A DNA stretch of 33,084 bases from contig JAPLJG010000058.1 in the NCBI GenBank assembly GCA_026388735.1, positions 1 through 33,084 on the forward strand, in the 5' to 3' direction. Numbering within the stretch: position 1 is the stretch's first letter; every line of letters starts with the position of its first letter. The notes under the pieces are model-generated. The model made no database searches and was not told the DNA's origin. It was given only the letters and a program-made list of their open reading frames with translations. This DNA is from Deltaproteobacteria bacterium. GTDB lineage: Bacteria > Desulfobacterota > Desulfobulbia > Desulfobulbales > Desulfurivibrionaceae. A program made the translations under genes and the position numbers. Positions 24,344-30,892 of the stretch are shown here, piece by piece.

Positions 24344-25315
24344 TCAGCCATCCGCGGTCAGATCCTTAAAATGGGCAAGGCTCTTGCTGCGCTTGAGCTG
24401 CCTGGCCAGGGGCAACACCTCTGGGTCATGGACATGGCAGAGCACCTCCTTCATCTTGCAGAGGATCTGGTGCTCGCCGCAGAACAGCGCCTGATAGCGG
24501 ACCAACAGCTCTTGCAGATATTTGCGCAGCTCAGCGATCTTGGTGGCGGACGCCGATTCGCTGGGGCATTTGCCCCGCAACCGTTCAAACAGCAGGGGGT
24601 CGGCAATGGCCCCTCGGCCCAGCATCAACCCGGCCACCCCGGTCTCGGCCAGAACCCGCTGCCCGGTGGCCGCGCTGAAGATATCCCCGTTGGCGATCAC
24701 CGGCAGAGAGGTTTGGAGCACCACCTCAGCGGTGACCCCGTGGTCCGCCGCCCCGCTGTACATCTGCTTCACGGTGCGCGGGTGGACCACGAGAAAATCG
24801 ATGCCGCTGTCGGCAAAGAGCGTCAGCAGGGAAAAAATCTGGGCCGGGTCGTCAAAGCCGGAGCGCACCTTGACGGAGAAACTGCCCCGAATCTCCTGGC
24901 GCAACCGGGCAAGCAGCCGCCCCAGAGCCACCGGTGCACGCAGCAGGGCACCGCCTGCGGTCTGGCTGGTCATCCGGCCATAGGGGCAGCCGAGATTGAT
25001 GTTGAGATGTTCGGCCCCCAGCTCCTGCACGGTGTTGGCCGCAGCCACCAGGGCCTCGGTGTCGGTACCGATAAGTTGCACCACCAGCGGCACCCCGCCA
25101 ACCGTGCTGACCACCTCCTGCCGGTCATTTTCGGTGATATTCTTTTTGGTGCTCGCCTTGACCCGGACAAACTCGGTAAAAACCACATCGGGCCGGACCC
25201 GCTCGATGAACAGACCGCGCAGGGCCCGGTTGGTAAGGCCTTGCATCGGTGCCAGCATCAGGGGCAGACTCCCAGCTGCCCAAGGCAGTTTGGCGTTATG
25301 GTGTTGCTCATGCAT
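24344..25315 (-). CDS. tRNA-dihydrouridine synthase family protein
   Basis: An FMN-dependent enzyme that reduces uridines in tRNA loops to dihydrouridine. The 323-residue TIM-barrel protein begins with LMLAPMQGLTNRALR (FMN contacts) and TEFVRV (as in DusC), and has the catalytic Cys110 in INLGCPYGRMT, then KVRSGFDD, HPRTVKQMYSG, IANGDIF and GLMLGRGA (phosphate binding). TEFVRV favours the DusC branch, but the subtype and target position cannot be fixed by eye. It starts at ATG 25315 with GGAG 10 bases upstream and a plausible promoter further up. It leads the minus-strand operon with the P-type ATPase; the link between the two functions is not obvious. Confidence 0.88.
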   Translation of the reverse strand: MHEQHHNAKLPWAAGSLPLMLAPMQGLTNRALRGLFIERVRPDVVFTEFVRVKASTKKNITENDRQEVVSTVGGVPLVVQLIGTDTEALVAAANTVQELGAEHLNINLGCPYGRMTSQTAGGALLRAPVALGRLLARLRQEIRGSFSVKVRSGFDDPAQIFSLLTLFADSGIDFLVVHPRTVKQMYSGAADHGVTAEVVLQTSLPVIANGDIFSAATGQRVLAETGVAGLMLGRGAIADPLLFERLRGKCPSESASATKIAELRKYLQELLVRYQALFCGEHQILCKMKEVLCHVHDPEVLPLARQLKRSKSLAHFKDLTADG

Positions 25316-25359
25316 CAGCGAAGAACTCCAAAGAGTAAAAATCCACGAATCAATGTCGG

Positions 25360-25389
25360 TGAATACCCTGTCGGTGGTCTGGCCGTCAA
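25360..25389 (-). promoter_or_regulatory. Candidate sigma-70 promoter for the dus operon
   Basis: On the minus strand TTGACG (25389-25384) is followed after 18 bases by TATTCA (25365-25360). The predicted start point would be roughly 40 bases before the dus ATG. The -10 match is moderate. Confidence 0.3.
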
Positions 25390-25450
25390 GAGCTGCCTTG
25401 CGCGACGATCAAAGGGGCTTAGCCCGTCCACTTTTTTTAACCCACAACGG

Positions 25451-25487
25451 CCCCTGACATGTCAGGAATTTCCTGACATGTCAGGGG
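25451..25487. promoter_or_regulatory. Paired 14-bp palindromes, candidate activator site
   Basis: Two identical perfect palindromes, CCTGACATGTCAGG, lie at 25453-25466 and 25472-25485, 19 bases centre to centre. Together with flanking C and G they form a perfect 16-bp inverted repeat around AATTT. They lie about 120-160 bases upstream of the start point predicted from the sigma-54 promoter at 25583, the usual place for enhancer-binding-protein sites. A transcriptional terminator is less likely, as no U-tract follows on either side. The rest of the 365-base stretch 25316-25680 holds the two promoters and no gene. Confidence 0.55.
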
Positions 25488-25582
25488 CTGCCCTTCTGCC
25501 AAGTATTCATTCCCATCGTAGCACCCACTTAAGTTTCAATTATTCCAGCACCATGGAACTTCTGTCCTGGCGGCAACACTTC

Positions 25583-25598
25583 TGGCACACATTCTGCT
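25583..25598 (+). promoter_or_regulatory. Sigma-54 promoter upstream of csbD-like gene
   Basis: TGGCAC (25583-25588) with CTGCT (25594-25598) matches the RpoN consensus TGGCAC-N5-TTGCW at 10 of 11 fixed positions, and the GG and GC pairs have the required spacing. The predicted start point is near 25609, about 70 bases before the csbD-like ATG. The csbD-spy-BON genes follow on this strand with gaps of 25-30 bases. Confidence 0.7.
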
Positions 25599-25680
25599 AC
25601 CTAAAATCAAGAGCAACTACCAAGGCATGTTTCCTTTTAGATGCGATTTATCCATCCAAAAATATGGCAGGAGAAATACC

Positions 25681-25860
25681 ATGAAATCAGGCACGAAGGA
25701 CCAGGCGGAAGGCACGTTTCATCAACTAGCGGGTAAGGCCAAGGAAATTGCCGGGAAGCTCAGCGAGAATCCAAGGTTGGAAGCCGAAGGTTCCGATGAA
25801 AAAATAATCGGCACAGTTCAGAAAAAGATCGGTCAGATCAAAAAGGTTTTTGAGAAGTAA
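25681..25860 (+). CDS. CsbD-like stress protein
   Basis: A 59-residue, very hydrophilic protein. The sequence KDQAEGTFHQLAGKAKEIAGKL and the later GSDEKIIGTVQKKIGQIKKVFEK follow the repeated K.G...K..G pattern of the CsbD family, small general-stress proteins known in Bacillus (SigB regulon) and as YjbJ in E. coli; their molecular role is unclear. ATG 25681 is chosen because GGAG lies 9 bases upstream and the family similarity begins there; the frame is open 18 codons earlier without similarity. First gene behind the sigma-54 promoter, followed after 30 bases by the Spy-like gene. Confidence 0.85.
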   Translation: MKSGTKDQAEGTFHQLAGKAKEIAGKLSENPRLEAEGSDEKIIGTVQKKIGQIKKVFEK

Positions 25861-25890
25861 ACAAGAACAACACTCAAAGGAGAGCATGCC

Positions 25891-26403
25891 ATGAAAACAC
25901 TATTAAAGCTGGTAGCAGTAACCCTGTTGGCGCTTAGCGTACAGATGCCCGCATTTGCACAGATGGCGGATATGCCCATGCAGCCGCAGATGGGAGGGCG
26001 TGGGCAGATGATGGGAATGGGCAATATGGACAGGATGGGCGATATGATGGGCATGTGCCTCGCGCAAGCAGGCACTATGGGGCTTACCGATGACCAACTC
26101 GCAAAAATGAAGCCTATACACAGCGAAATGCAAAAAAATCATGCCCGCTTCGGAGCGGACCTGAAGATCGCCGAGATCGAGCTCATGGATATCATGGACG
26201 TGAAAGATTTTGACCTCGAGAAGGCCAGCGCTGCCGTTAAAAAAATTGAGGAGATAAAGACCGCCCATCATTTGGAAATGCTGAAAGCCATGAAAGAAAT
26301 GCGGGCTATTTTTACGGACGAACAATTTAAGAAAATGAAGAAGATGATGCCCATGAAGATGGGTGGGGGAAAACCGACAAAGATGATGATGAAGAAACAG
26401 TAA
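25891..26403 (+). CDS. Spy/CpxP-family periplasmic protein, Met-rich
   Basis: A 170-residue exported protein. The signal peptide ends at AFA-Q (about residue 23). The mature N-terminal part is strikingly Met- and Gly-rich (MGGRGQMMGMGNMDRMGDMMGM), followed by the LTxxQ motif GLTDDQLAKMKPI (64-76), a long helical region and a second copy-like FTDEQFKKMKKM near the end, then a Lys/Met tail. The two LTxxQ-type motifs mark the Spy/CpxP/ZraP group, cradle-shaped dimeric chaperones or metal-responsive proteins of the periplasm. The Met clusters suggest Cu(I) or Ag(I) binding, which is inferred. It sits between csbD-like and BON genes, so an envelope-stress role fits; E. coli zraP is likewise sigma-54-dependent. 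Confidence 0.86.
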   Translation: MKTLLKLVAVTLLALSVQMPAFAQMADMPMQPQMGGRGQMMGMGNMDRMGDMMGMCLAQAGTMGLTDDQLAKMKPIHSEMQKNHARFGADLKIAEIELMDIMDVKDFDLEKASAAVKKIEEIKTAHHLEMLKAMKEMRAIFTDEQFKKMKKMMPMKMGGGKPTKMMMKKQ

Positions 26404-26428
26404 GACTCAACACAAGTCAGGAGGTTTC

Positions 26429-27184
26429 ATGAAAGCAATAAATTCTATAGCTATACTGGTGGCAGCTGTGGCTATGCTGTCGCTCAGCATGCCTGTGCAT
26501 GCTGAAAATATGGACAGCCGCATCGAATCATCTGCCAAGCAATCGTATGTTTTCAAAACCTACCTTCGGGATGCTGATGTCAAAATCGAGTCCAAGGGCG
26601 GTGCCGTCACCTTGATAGGGGTCGTCTCCGACAACTTTCTCAAATCCTTGGCCGAGGAGACCGTGGCAGGCCTGCCTGGTGTAAAGAGTGTTGACAACAG
26701 GCTGGAAGTCAAAGGCGCAGCCCCCACCGCAGATTCGGATGCCTGGCTCCGTGACAAGGTGAAAATCACGCTCTTGTTTCATCGTAGCGTGAGCGCCGCC
26801 ACAACCGAAGTTGACGTCAAAGACGGCTTCGTTACCCTGCGCGGAGATGCTGCCAGTCAGGCGCAAAAAGAGTTGACGGCGGAATACGTCAAGGACGTCG
26901 AAGGGGTTCTCGGCTTAAACAATGAGATAATCGTGGCAAAGTCCTTGAAAAAAACACAAACAGTGGGCGAAAAAATTGATGATGCTTCCATCACCGCCCA
27001 AGTCAAGATGACCTTGCTGTATCACCGCTCGACCAGCGCCATCAATACCAAAGTGGAGACAAAACGCGGCATGGTCACCTTGTATGGCAAAGCCAGCAAC
27101 GCAGCCGAATTAAACCTGGCCACCAAACTTGCCTTCGATGTAAATGGTGTGAATGGTGTGAAAAACCGGATGACCATCGAGTAG
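26429..27184 (+). CDS. Exported triple-BON-domain protein (OsmY-like)
   Basis: A 251-residue exported protein. The signal peptide ends at VHA-E (about residue 25). Three BON domains follow, about 33-95, 104-172 and 183-250; each has the helix-strand pattern ending in a GxVxLxGxV-type turn (GAVTLIGVVSDN, GFVTLRGDAASQ, GMVTLYGKASNA) and a V.GV..V.N. closing strand. BON domains are thought to bind phospholipid membranes; OsmY has two. It starts at ATG 26429 behind AGGAGG. Third gene of the sigma-54-associated cluster, with a stem-loop at 27226-27260 as its probable end. Confidence 0.9.
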   Translation: MKAINSIAILVAAVAMLSLSMPVHAENMDSRIESSAKQSYVFKTYLRDADVKIESKGGAVTLIGVVSDNFLKSLAEETVAGLPGVKSVDNRLEVKGAAPTADSDAWLRDKVKITLLFHRSVSAATTEVDVKDGFVTLRGDAASQAQKELTAEYVKDVEGVLGLNNEIIVAKSLKKTQTVGEKIDDASITAQVKMTLLYHRSTSAINTKVETKRGMVTLYGKASNAAELNLATKLAFDVNGVNGVKNRMTIE

Positions 27185-27225
27185 TTCACGTCCAAGAGCA
27201 AAGCGCCCGAATAATTCCTCCCCCC

Positions 27226-27260
27226 GCAGGCTGTTGAAAACTCGTTTTTCGACAGCCTGC
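27226..27260 (+). terminator. Stem-loop terminator after the BON gene
   Basis: Arms 27226-27240 and 27246-27260 pair at 14 of 15 positions, with A-rich and T-rich inner parts. No U-tract follows the outer stem, so it may be a REP-like repeat acting as a terminator or 3'-end stabiliser for the csbD-spy-BON transcript. Similar GGCTGTTGAAAA palindromes are common in related genomes, from memory. Confidence 0.5.
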
Positions 27261-27538
27261 GCTAGTCATTATTTAGCCTGCCCCGGATATCCGTTGCAAA
27301 TGGATCAACGTCACCCCTCCGCCAGCTTTTCCCGCTTAAAAAATACCTGATCCAACAAGCCGCCCTCTCAATACTTTTCAAGTATTGACAATCCATTAGG
27401 CGTATGGGATGTTTTTGGCAAATGCCTGGGGAGGGATCTGTTCCGGTTTTTCCCAAAAACAGGTATGCTCTCCCCCTCAACTTTTCGCTGGAATAATCAC
27501 GTTACCCAGGCCATTCCCTGCCTGGAAGCAAGGAAACC
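27261..27538 (+). promoter_or_regulatory. Gene-free stretch with hairpin and -35-like box
   Basis: No gene is supported here. A perfect 8-bp hairpin (27369-27376 with 27380-27387, TTC loop) overlaps a perfect TTGACA at 27385-27390. The best -10 at a 17-base spacing is poor (GATGTT at 27408-27413), so an activator or a different promoter may be needed. It would serve the membrane-protein gene at 27539. Confidence 0.25.
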
Positions 27539-27922
27539 ATGTACATCAATATCAGCCAAGACCCACCGACCGATGTCGTAGAGACCAAAAAAAAATATCT
27601 GCGCATCATCCCGTATCTCCTGGCCCTGGTGCTCTGCGGCATCCTGCTTGCTGTTTTCCAGATTGTTTTTGGCTCGGCCCATGGCGACCTCGTTGAAAAT
27701 ACCGCCCTGATTCTCTTCGTGGCTCCGGGCCTGGCGTTTTTCTATTTCGCCGAGAAGCTCCATGACCACAAAAAGCTTTCAGCGAAGCAGGAAAATGAGA
27801 TTGAGGAGTTCTGCCGGCAAGCCCCAGATATTGCCGCCTATTGCGCCAAGGTGGCGGGGCTAGAGAGAAAACTAATCAAGGCGGAATATGATGCCTTCAA
27901 AGCGCGGATTGAAGATTTGTAG
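27539..27922 (+). CDS. Two-span membrane protein of unknown family
   Basis: A 127-residue protein, not recognised. A polar N terminus (about 24 residues) is followed by two membrane spans, IPYLLALVLCGILLAVFQIVF (about 24-44) and NTALILFVAPGLAFFYFAE (about 54-72), and then a charged, helical cytoplasmic tail (HDHKKLSAKQENEIEEFC...AEYDAFKARIEDL) with coiled-coil character. The start ATG 27539 has AAGGAAA upstream. It lies 49 bases before the large exported protein on the same strand, so the two are probably co-transcribed. Function unknown. Confidence 0.65.
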   Translation: MYINISQDPPTDVVETKKKYLRIIPYLLALVLCGILLAVFQIVFGSAHGDLVENTALILFVAPGLAFFYFAEKLHDHKKLSAKQENEIEEFCRQAPDIAAYCAKVAGLERKLIKAEYDAFKARIEDL

Positions 27923-27971
27923 GCGCATAGAACCTAGCCCAGAAAGGCTCTGAGCAGCAGGAGGGGACACC

Positions 27972-30038
27972 ATGACCACAGCCAAATACATTTCCACCCA
28001 AACCAGCCACATTTCGCAGGCAAAGACGGTCGGTTCATGGGCACCCATGCGCACCGTGCTCTTGTGGAGCCAAGCCCTATTGCTCGGATTTCTGGCCCTG
28101 GCCATGCCGCACCCGGCCCAGGCTGGCAAGGAAATAACCTTCGGTGACTACACCGGCAGCCTCCAGGGCTTGCGCCTCGACAGCATGCCGGCCAACACCC
28201 GGGTCGATACCGATAACAAGAGCTACATCAACTTTTTCTGGGAGGTGAAGGACAAGGAAGGGTTGATCAACACCGCCTTGGTCCAATATCGGGTTTACGA
28301 CCGCAAGACCACCAACGGCTATTGTGGCACCACATATTCTCCCCAGGTCTGCGCCTTTGACCAGGCAGGCATCCGCTATGCCGCCGAACTCTATGTGCAT
28401 GAGTACGATTACAACCGGCGGGAAAAGGTGATCGACGCCAACACCACGGCGACCTACGCCTATGACATTATCAAAAACAACGTCAAACGGGAGGAACTGG
28501 GCCTGGTGGTCAAGGGTCCGACCCAATACGACCGCAGCCATGTCTTGCCGAAGATGATCGGCAACTACCATTACCTTGCCTTTATGAAGAAACGGGCCGT
28601 CCCGCCCGAGGACTGGTATGAAATCCACTCCTTTCTCCATGCCGGCAACGTGCACGTCAAAATCGAGGTCAGATGCAAAAATGGCCTGCTCGATGCCCTC
28701 CCCGACCGGCTTATGAACGAGATCATCGCCAAACTGCCGCGCACCGGCAAGGCTGAGGAGCCAGTCGCCGCGGTGGAGGTCGAAGAAAAAGCGCCCCCCG
28801 TCGAGAACCCCAACTTGATGGTTGAGGCCTACCCCGCGCCCTCTTCAGCCCAAATAGGGCGCACGGCCTACCTTCCCGCCTCGACCAAGCTGCCAGCCAA
28901 GCTGGTGGCCAAAACAAAGCCGGGTACCGCGACAACCTTTGAAATCGTTTCCGGCAAACAGGCGCAATTGCAGGCAGGCGCCAACAAAGGCACCCGCCTG
29001 ACGGTCAAGGCAGACAGCAACGGGGTGGCCGAGACCCTCTTTTTCTATACCGGCCCCAACATCAAGGCCCCACTGGCCTATGAGGTGCGGATCTCCACCC
29101 CGGGCCGCAGGGAGACGGTTACCGTGAATGTGGGCCTGGGGTTGGCCTTTGACCGCATCCAGGCCGTCAAAGGCGATATGCTTGACACCCATGCCTTCAC
29201 CCTTGGCGTCAAGAGCCGTTTTCATCCCAAGCTCAACCTCGGTGATCAAGCCTTTTTCGGCACCACGAAGATCGTCACGACCCCTGCGGGAGAAAGTGTG
29301 CTGGTGGTCGGCAAGAATGAGGCCCCTGGCGAACCGCAATACTATTTCGGCAAAAACCTCTATCCGGCTGTGGTGATGAAAAGCGACGGCAAGCATGCCT
29401 ACCAGATCAACGGCGGCATTGTCCTGCTCGACAGCAGCGATGCTTTCAGCGAATTCATCCAAGAGGGCATGCAGCAGGGCCAAGCCCTGGCCCTCGTCTC
29501 CCGCGACACCCCGGAACACTGGCTCACCAGCCTGGTCTGCTCCCTAGAGGCCCAGGATGAGGTGCAGTATGCCATGCTCGAAACCGCCAAGATGCTGCCC
29601 GGCGGCGATGTGGTGGACGCCCTGACCTCAGCCACCGGTCTGATGTGCAAGTTCGGCAAGGGCGAATATGAGTCGCTTTTCTATGATCTCGGGACTATCG
29701 TGGGCGGCAAGTACCTGGATCACCTCAACCAGCCGGAGGTTCTGACCAAGCTGACGCCAAAACAGCAGAGCGCGGCCAAGTTGGCCAAAAAAGCCTACGA
29801 CAAGCTTGACGAGCACAAAAAGGGCGAGGAGCGCGACAAGTGGATCGGCGCGGCTGGCGAACGGTTCAGAAACAGCCGGACGGAACAACCGGCAGCCAAA
29901 CAGCCACCGCCGCCTGCGCCTAGTTCGGCACCTGCCCCAACCCCTGCGCAGCCAGGCAATGACCTGAAGAAAAATGTCGAGGATCTACAGAAGTCGTTCG
30001 AGGAGTTGGGGAATACCTTCAAGGGTATCTTCAAGTAA
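27972..30038 (+). CDS. Large exported protein with Ig-like region, unknown function
   Basis: A 688-residue protein not recognised as a known family. The signal peptide core lies at about 27-50 and cleavage is expected at AQA-GK (residue 51), preceded by an unusually long 26-residue leader; Met26 would give a normal signal peptide, but the strong GGAGGGG ribosome binding site supports ATG 27972. After a globular N-terminal domain (about 52-245, with Cys pairs) comes a beta-rich region (about 277-390), with a LTVKADSNGVAETLF segment typical of bacterial Ig-like/invasin folds. A third domain (about 390-590) and a helical region follow (GGDVVDALTSATGLMCKFGKG..LGTIVGGKYLDHL) that faintly recalls pre-toxin linkers. 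The tail is Pro/Ala-rich and ends in a short helix. It lies upstream of yajD and yehS on the same strand. Confidence 0.7.
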   Translation: MTTAKYISTQTSHISQAKTVGSWAPMRTVLLWSQALLLGFLALAMPHPAQAGKEITFGDYTGSLQGLRLDSMPANTRVDTDNKSYINFFWEVKDKEGLINTALVQYRVYDRKTTNGYCGTTYSPQVCAFDQAGIRYAAELYVHEYDYNRREKVIDANTTATYAYDIIKNNVKREELGLVVKGPTQYDRSHVLPKMIGNYHYLAFMKKRAVPPEDWYEIHSFLHAGNVHVKIEVRCKNGLLDALPDRLMNEIIAKLPRTGKAEEPVAAVEVEEKAPPVENPNLMVEAYPAPSSAQIGRTAYLPASTKLPAKLVAKTKPGTATTFEIVSGKQAQLQAGANKGTRLTVKADSNGVAETLFFYTGPNIKAPLAYEVRISTPGRRETVTVNVGLGLAFDRIQAVKGDMLDTHAFTLGVKSRFHPKLNLGDQAFFGTTKIVTTPAGESVLVVGKNEAPGEPQYYFGKNLYPAVVMKSDGKHAYQINGGIVLLDSSDAFSEFIQEGMQQGQALALVSRDTPEHWLTSLVCSLEAQDEVQYAMLETAKMLPGGDVVDALTSATGLMCKFGKGEYESLFYDLGTIVGGKYLDHLNQPEVLTKLTPKQQSAAKLAKKAYDKLDEHKKGEERDKWIGAAGERFRNSRTEQPAAKQPPPPAPSSAPAPTPAQPGNDLKKNVEDLQKSFEELGNTFKGIFK

Positions 30039-30053
30039 ACAGAGGAGACACCC

Positions 30054-30416
30054 ATGGCCCCACCGCCCAAACCCGATATGCTTTCCGAGGCCCAGCGCGC
30101 GCAGGAGCTCCGGGCGCAGACCTATCGGGAAAAAGCGCTCAAGATCTATCCCTGGATCTGCGGCAGATGCGGCCGCGAATTCAACGGCAAAAAGTTGCGC
30201 GACCTCACGGTCCACCACAAGGACCACAACCACGAAAACAATCCGCCCGACGGCAGCAACTGGGAGTTGTTGTGCATCTACTGCCACGACAACGAGCACG
30301 ACCGGGAGAGCGTTGCCGATGCCTATGGCGCGCTGAAACCGGAAGGAAAACAGGAAGCGATTGCCACCTCGAATCCCTTTGCCGCGCTTGGGGCCTTACT
30401 GAAGGATAAAAAATGA
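30054..30416 (+). CDS. yajD: YajD-family HNH nuclease
   Basis: A 120-residue putative HNH nuclease close to E. coli YajD across its length. The signature YREKALKIYPWICGRCGREF carries Cys36 and Cys39, then LTVHHKDHNHENNPPDGSNW with the catalytic His54/His55 and Asn69, and LLCIYCHDNEH with Cys74, Cys77 and His82; these form the zinc-stabilised beta-beta-alpha-metal site. The closing NPFAAL segment also matches YajD (NPFADL). The biological role of YajD is not established. It has no signal peptide, starts 15 bases after the exported-protein gene and overlaps yehS by four bases (ATGA), so translation of the two is coupled. Confidence 0.9.
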   Translation: MAPPPKPDMLSEAQRAQELRAQTYREKALKIYPWICGRCGREFNGKKLRDLTVHHKDHNHENNPPDGSNWELLCIYCHDNEHDRESVADAYGALKPEGKQEAIATSNPFAALGALLKDKK

Positions 30417-30892
30417 CGAATAACGATGTGTTACGCGGAGTGCGCTATGCCCTGGCTCTCCCCACTGCGGCCATGGCTGAGATATTCAGCATCTCCGGAC
30501 AGACGCTTGCCCCGGACACAATCCTCCATCTCCTGAAAAAAGAAGAGGAAGAAGGCTTTGTCGCCTGCCCTGATGCGCTTATGGAAGATTTCTTGAGTGG
30601 CCTCATTATCTACAAACGAGGCAGGCAGGAAGGCAAACCGGAGCGGCCCGCACAATCAGCCGAACCACTGACCAATAACTCCATCCTGAAAAAACTCCGC
30701 ATCGCCCTGATACTCCAGGAAGCCGACATGCTCGACATTTTACAGCAGGCTGGCAATCCGGTCTCGAAATCCGAGCTGTCCGCCTTGTTCCGCAAGGCCG
30801 GGAATAAAAACTACAAGGAATGCGGCGACCAATTTCTGCGCAATTTCCTCAAAGGCTTGGCGCTGCGGTATCGAGAGGCTGGCCCCCGCTAA
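30413..30892 (+). CDS. yehS: DUF1456 protein YehS
   Basis: A 159-residue protein of the DUF1456 family. Two repeats are visible: NNDVLRGVRYAL (3-14) and NNSILKKLRIAL (about 87-98), each followed by a helical stretch and a closing segment (KKEEEEGFVACPDALMEDFLSGLI; KNYKECGDQFLRNFLKGLA). This matches the E. coli YehS layout, including NNN/NND starts, KxEEEGF and CGDQFLR. No biochemical function is established. It is cytoplasmic. Its start codon overlaps the yajD stop (ATGA), and its own last four bases overlap the convergent SprT-like gene. Confidence 0.9.
   Translation: MTNNDVLRGVRYALALPTAAMAEIFSISGQTLAPDTILHLLKKEEEEGFVACPDALMEDFLSGLIIYKRGRQEGKPERPAQSAEPLTNNSILKKLRIALILQEADMLDILQQAGNPVSKSELSALFRKAGNKNYKECGDQFLRNFLKGLALRYREAGPR

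Noticed and set aside
25903-26325. 140-codon minus-strand frame opposite the Spy-like gene
   Set aside because: It is the antisense of Met codons read as His/Met-rich sequence; the plus-strand gene has a signal peptide, LTxxQ motifs and a ribosome binding site.
30054-30416. HNH protein as a homing endonuclease or secreted toxin nuclease
   Set aside because: It matches YajD over its whole length, has no signal peptide or intron/intein context, and is an ordinary cytoplasmic family member.
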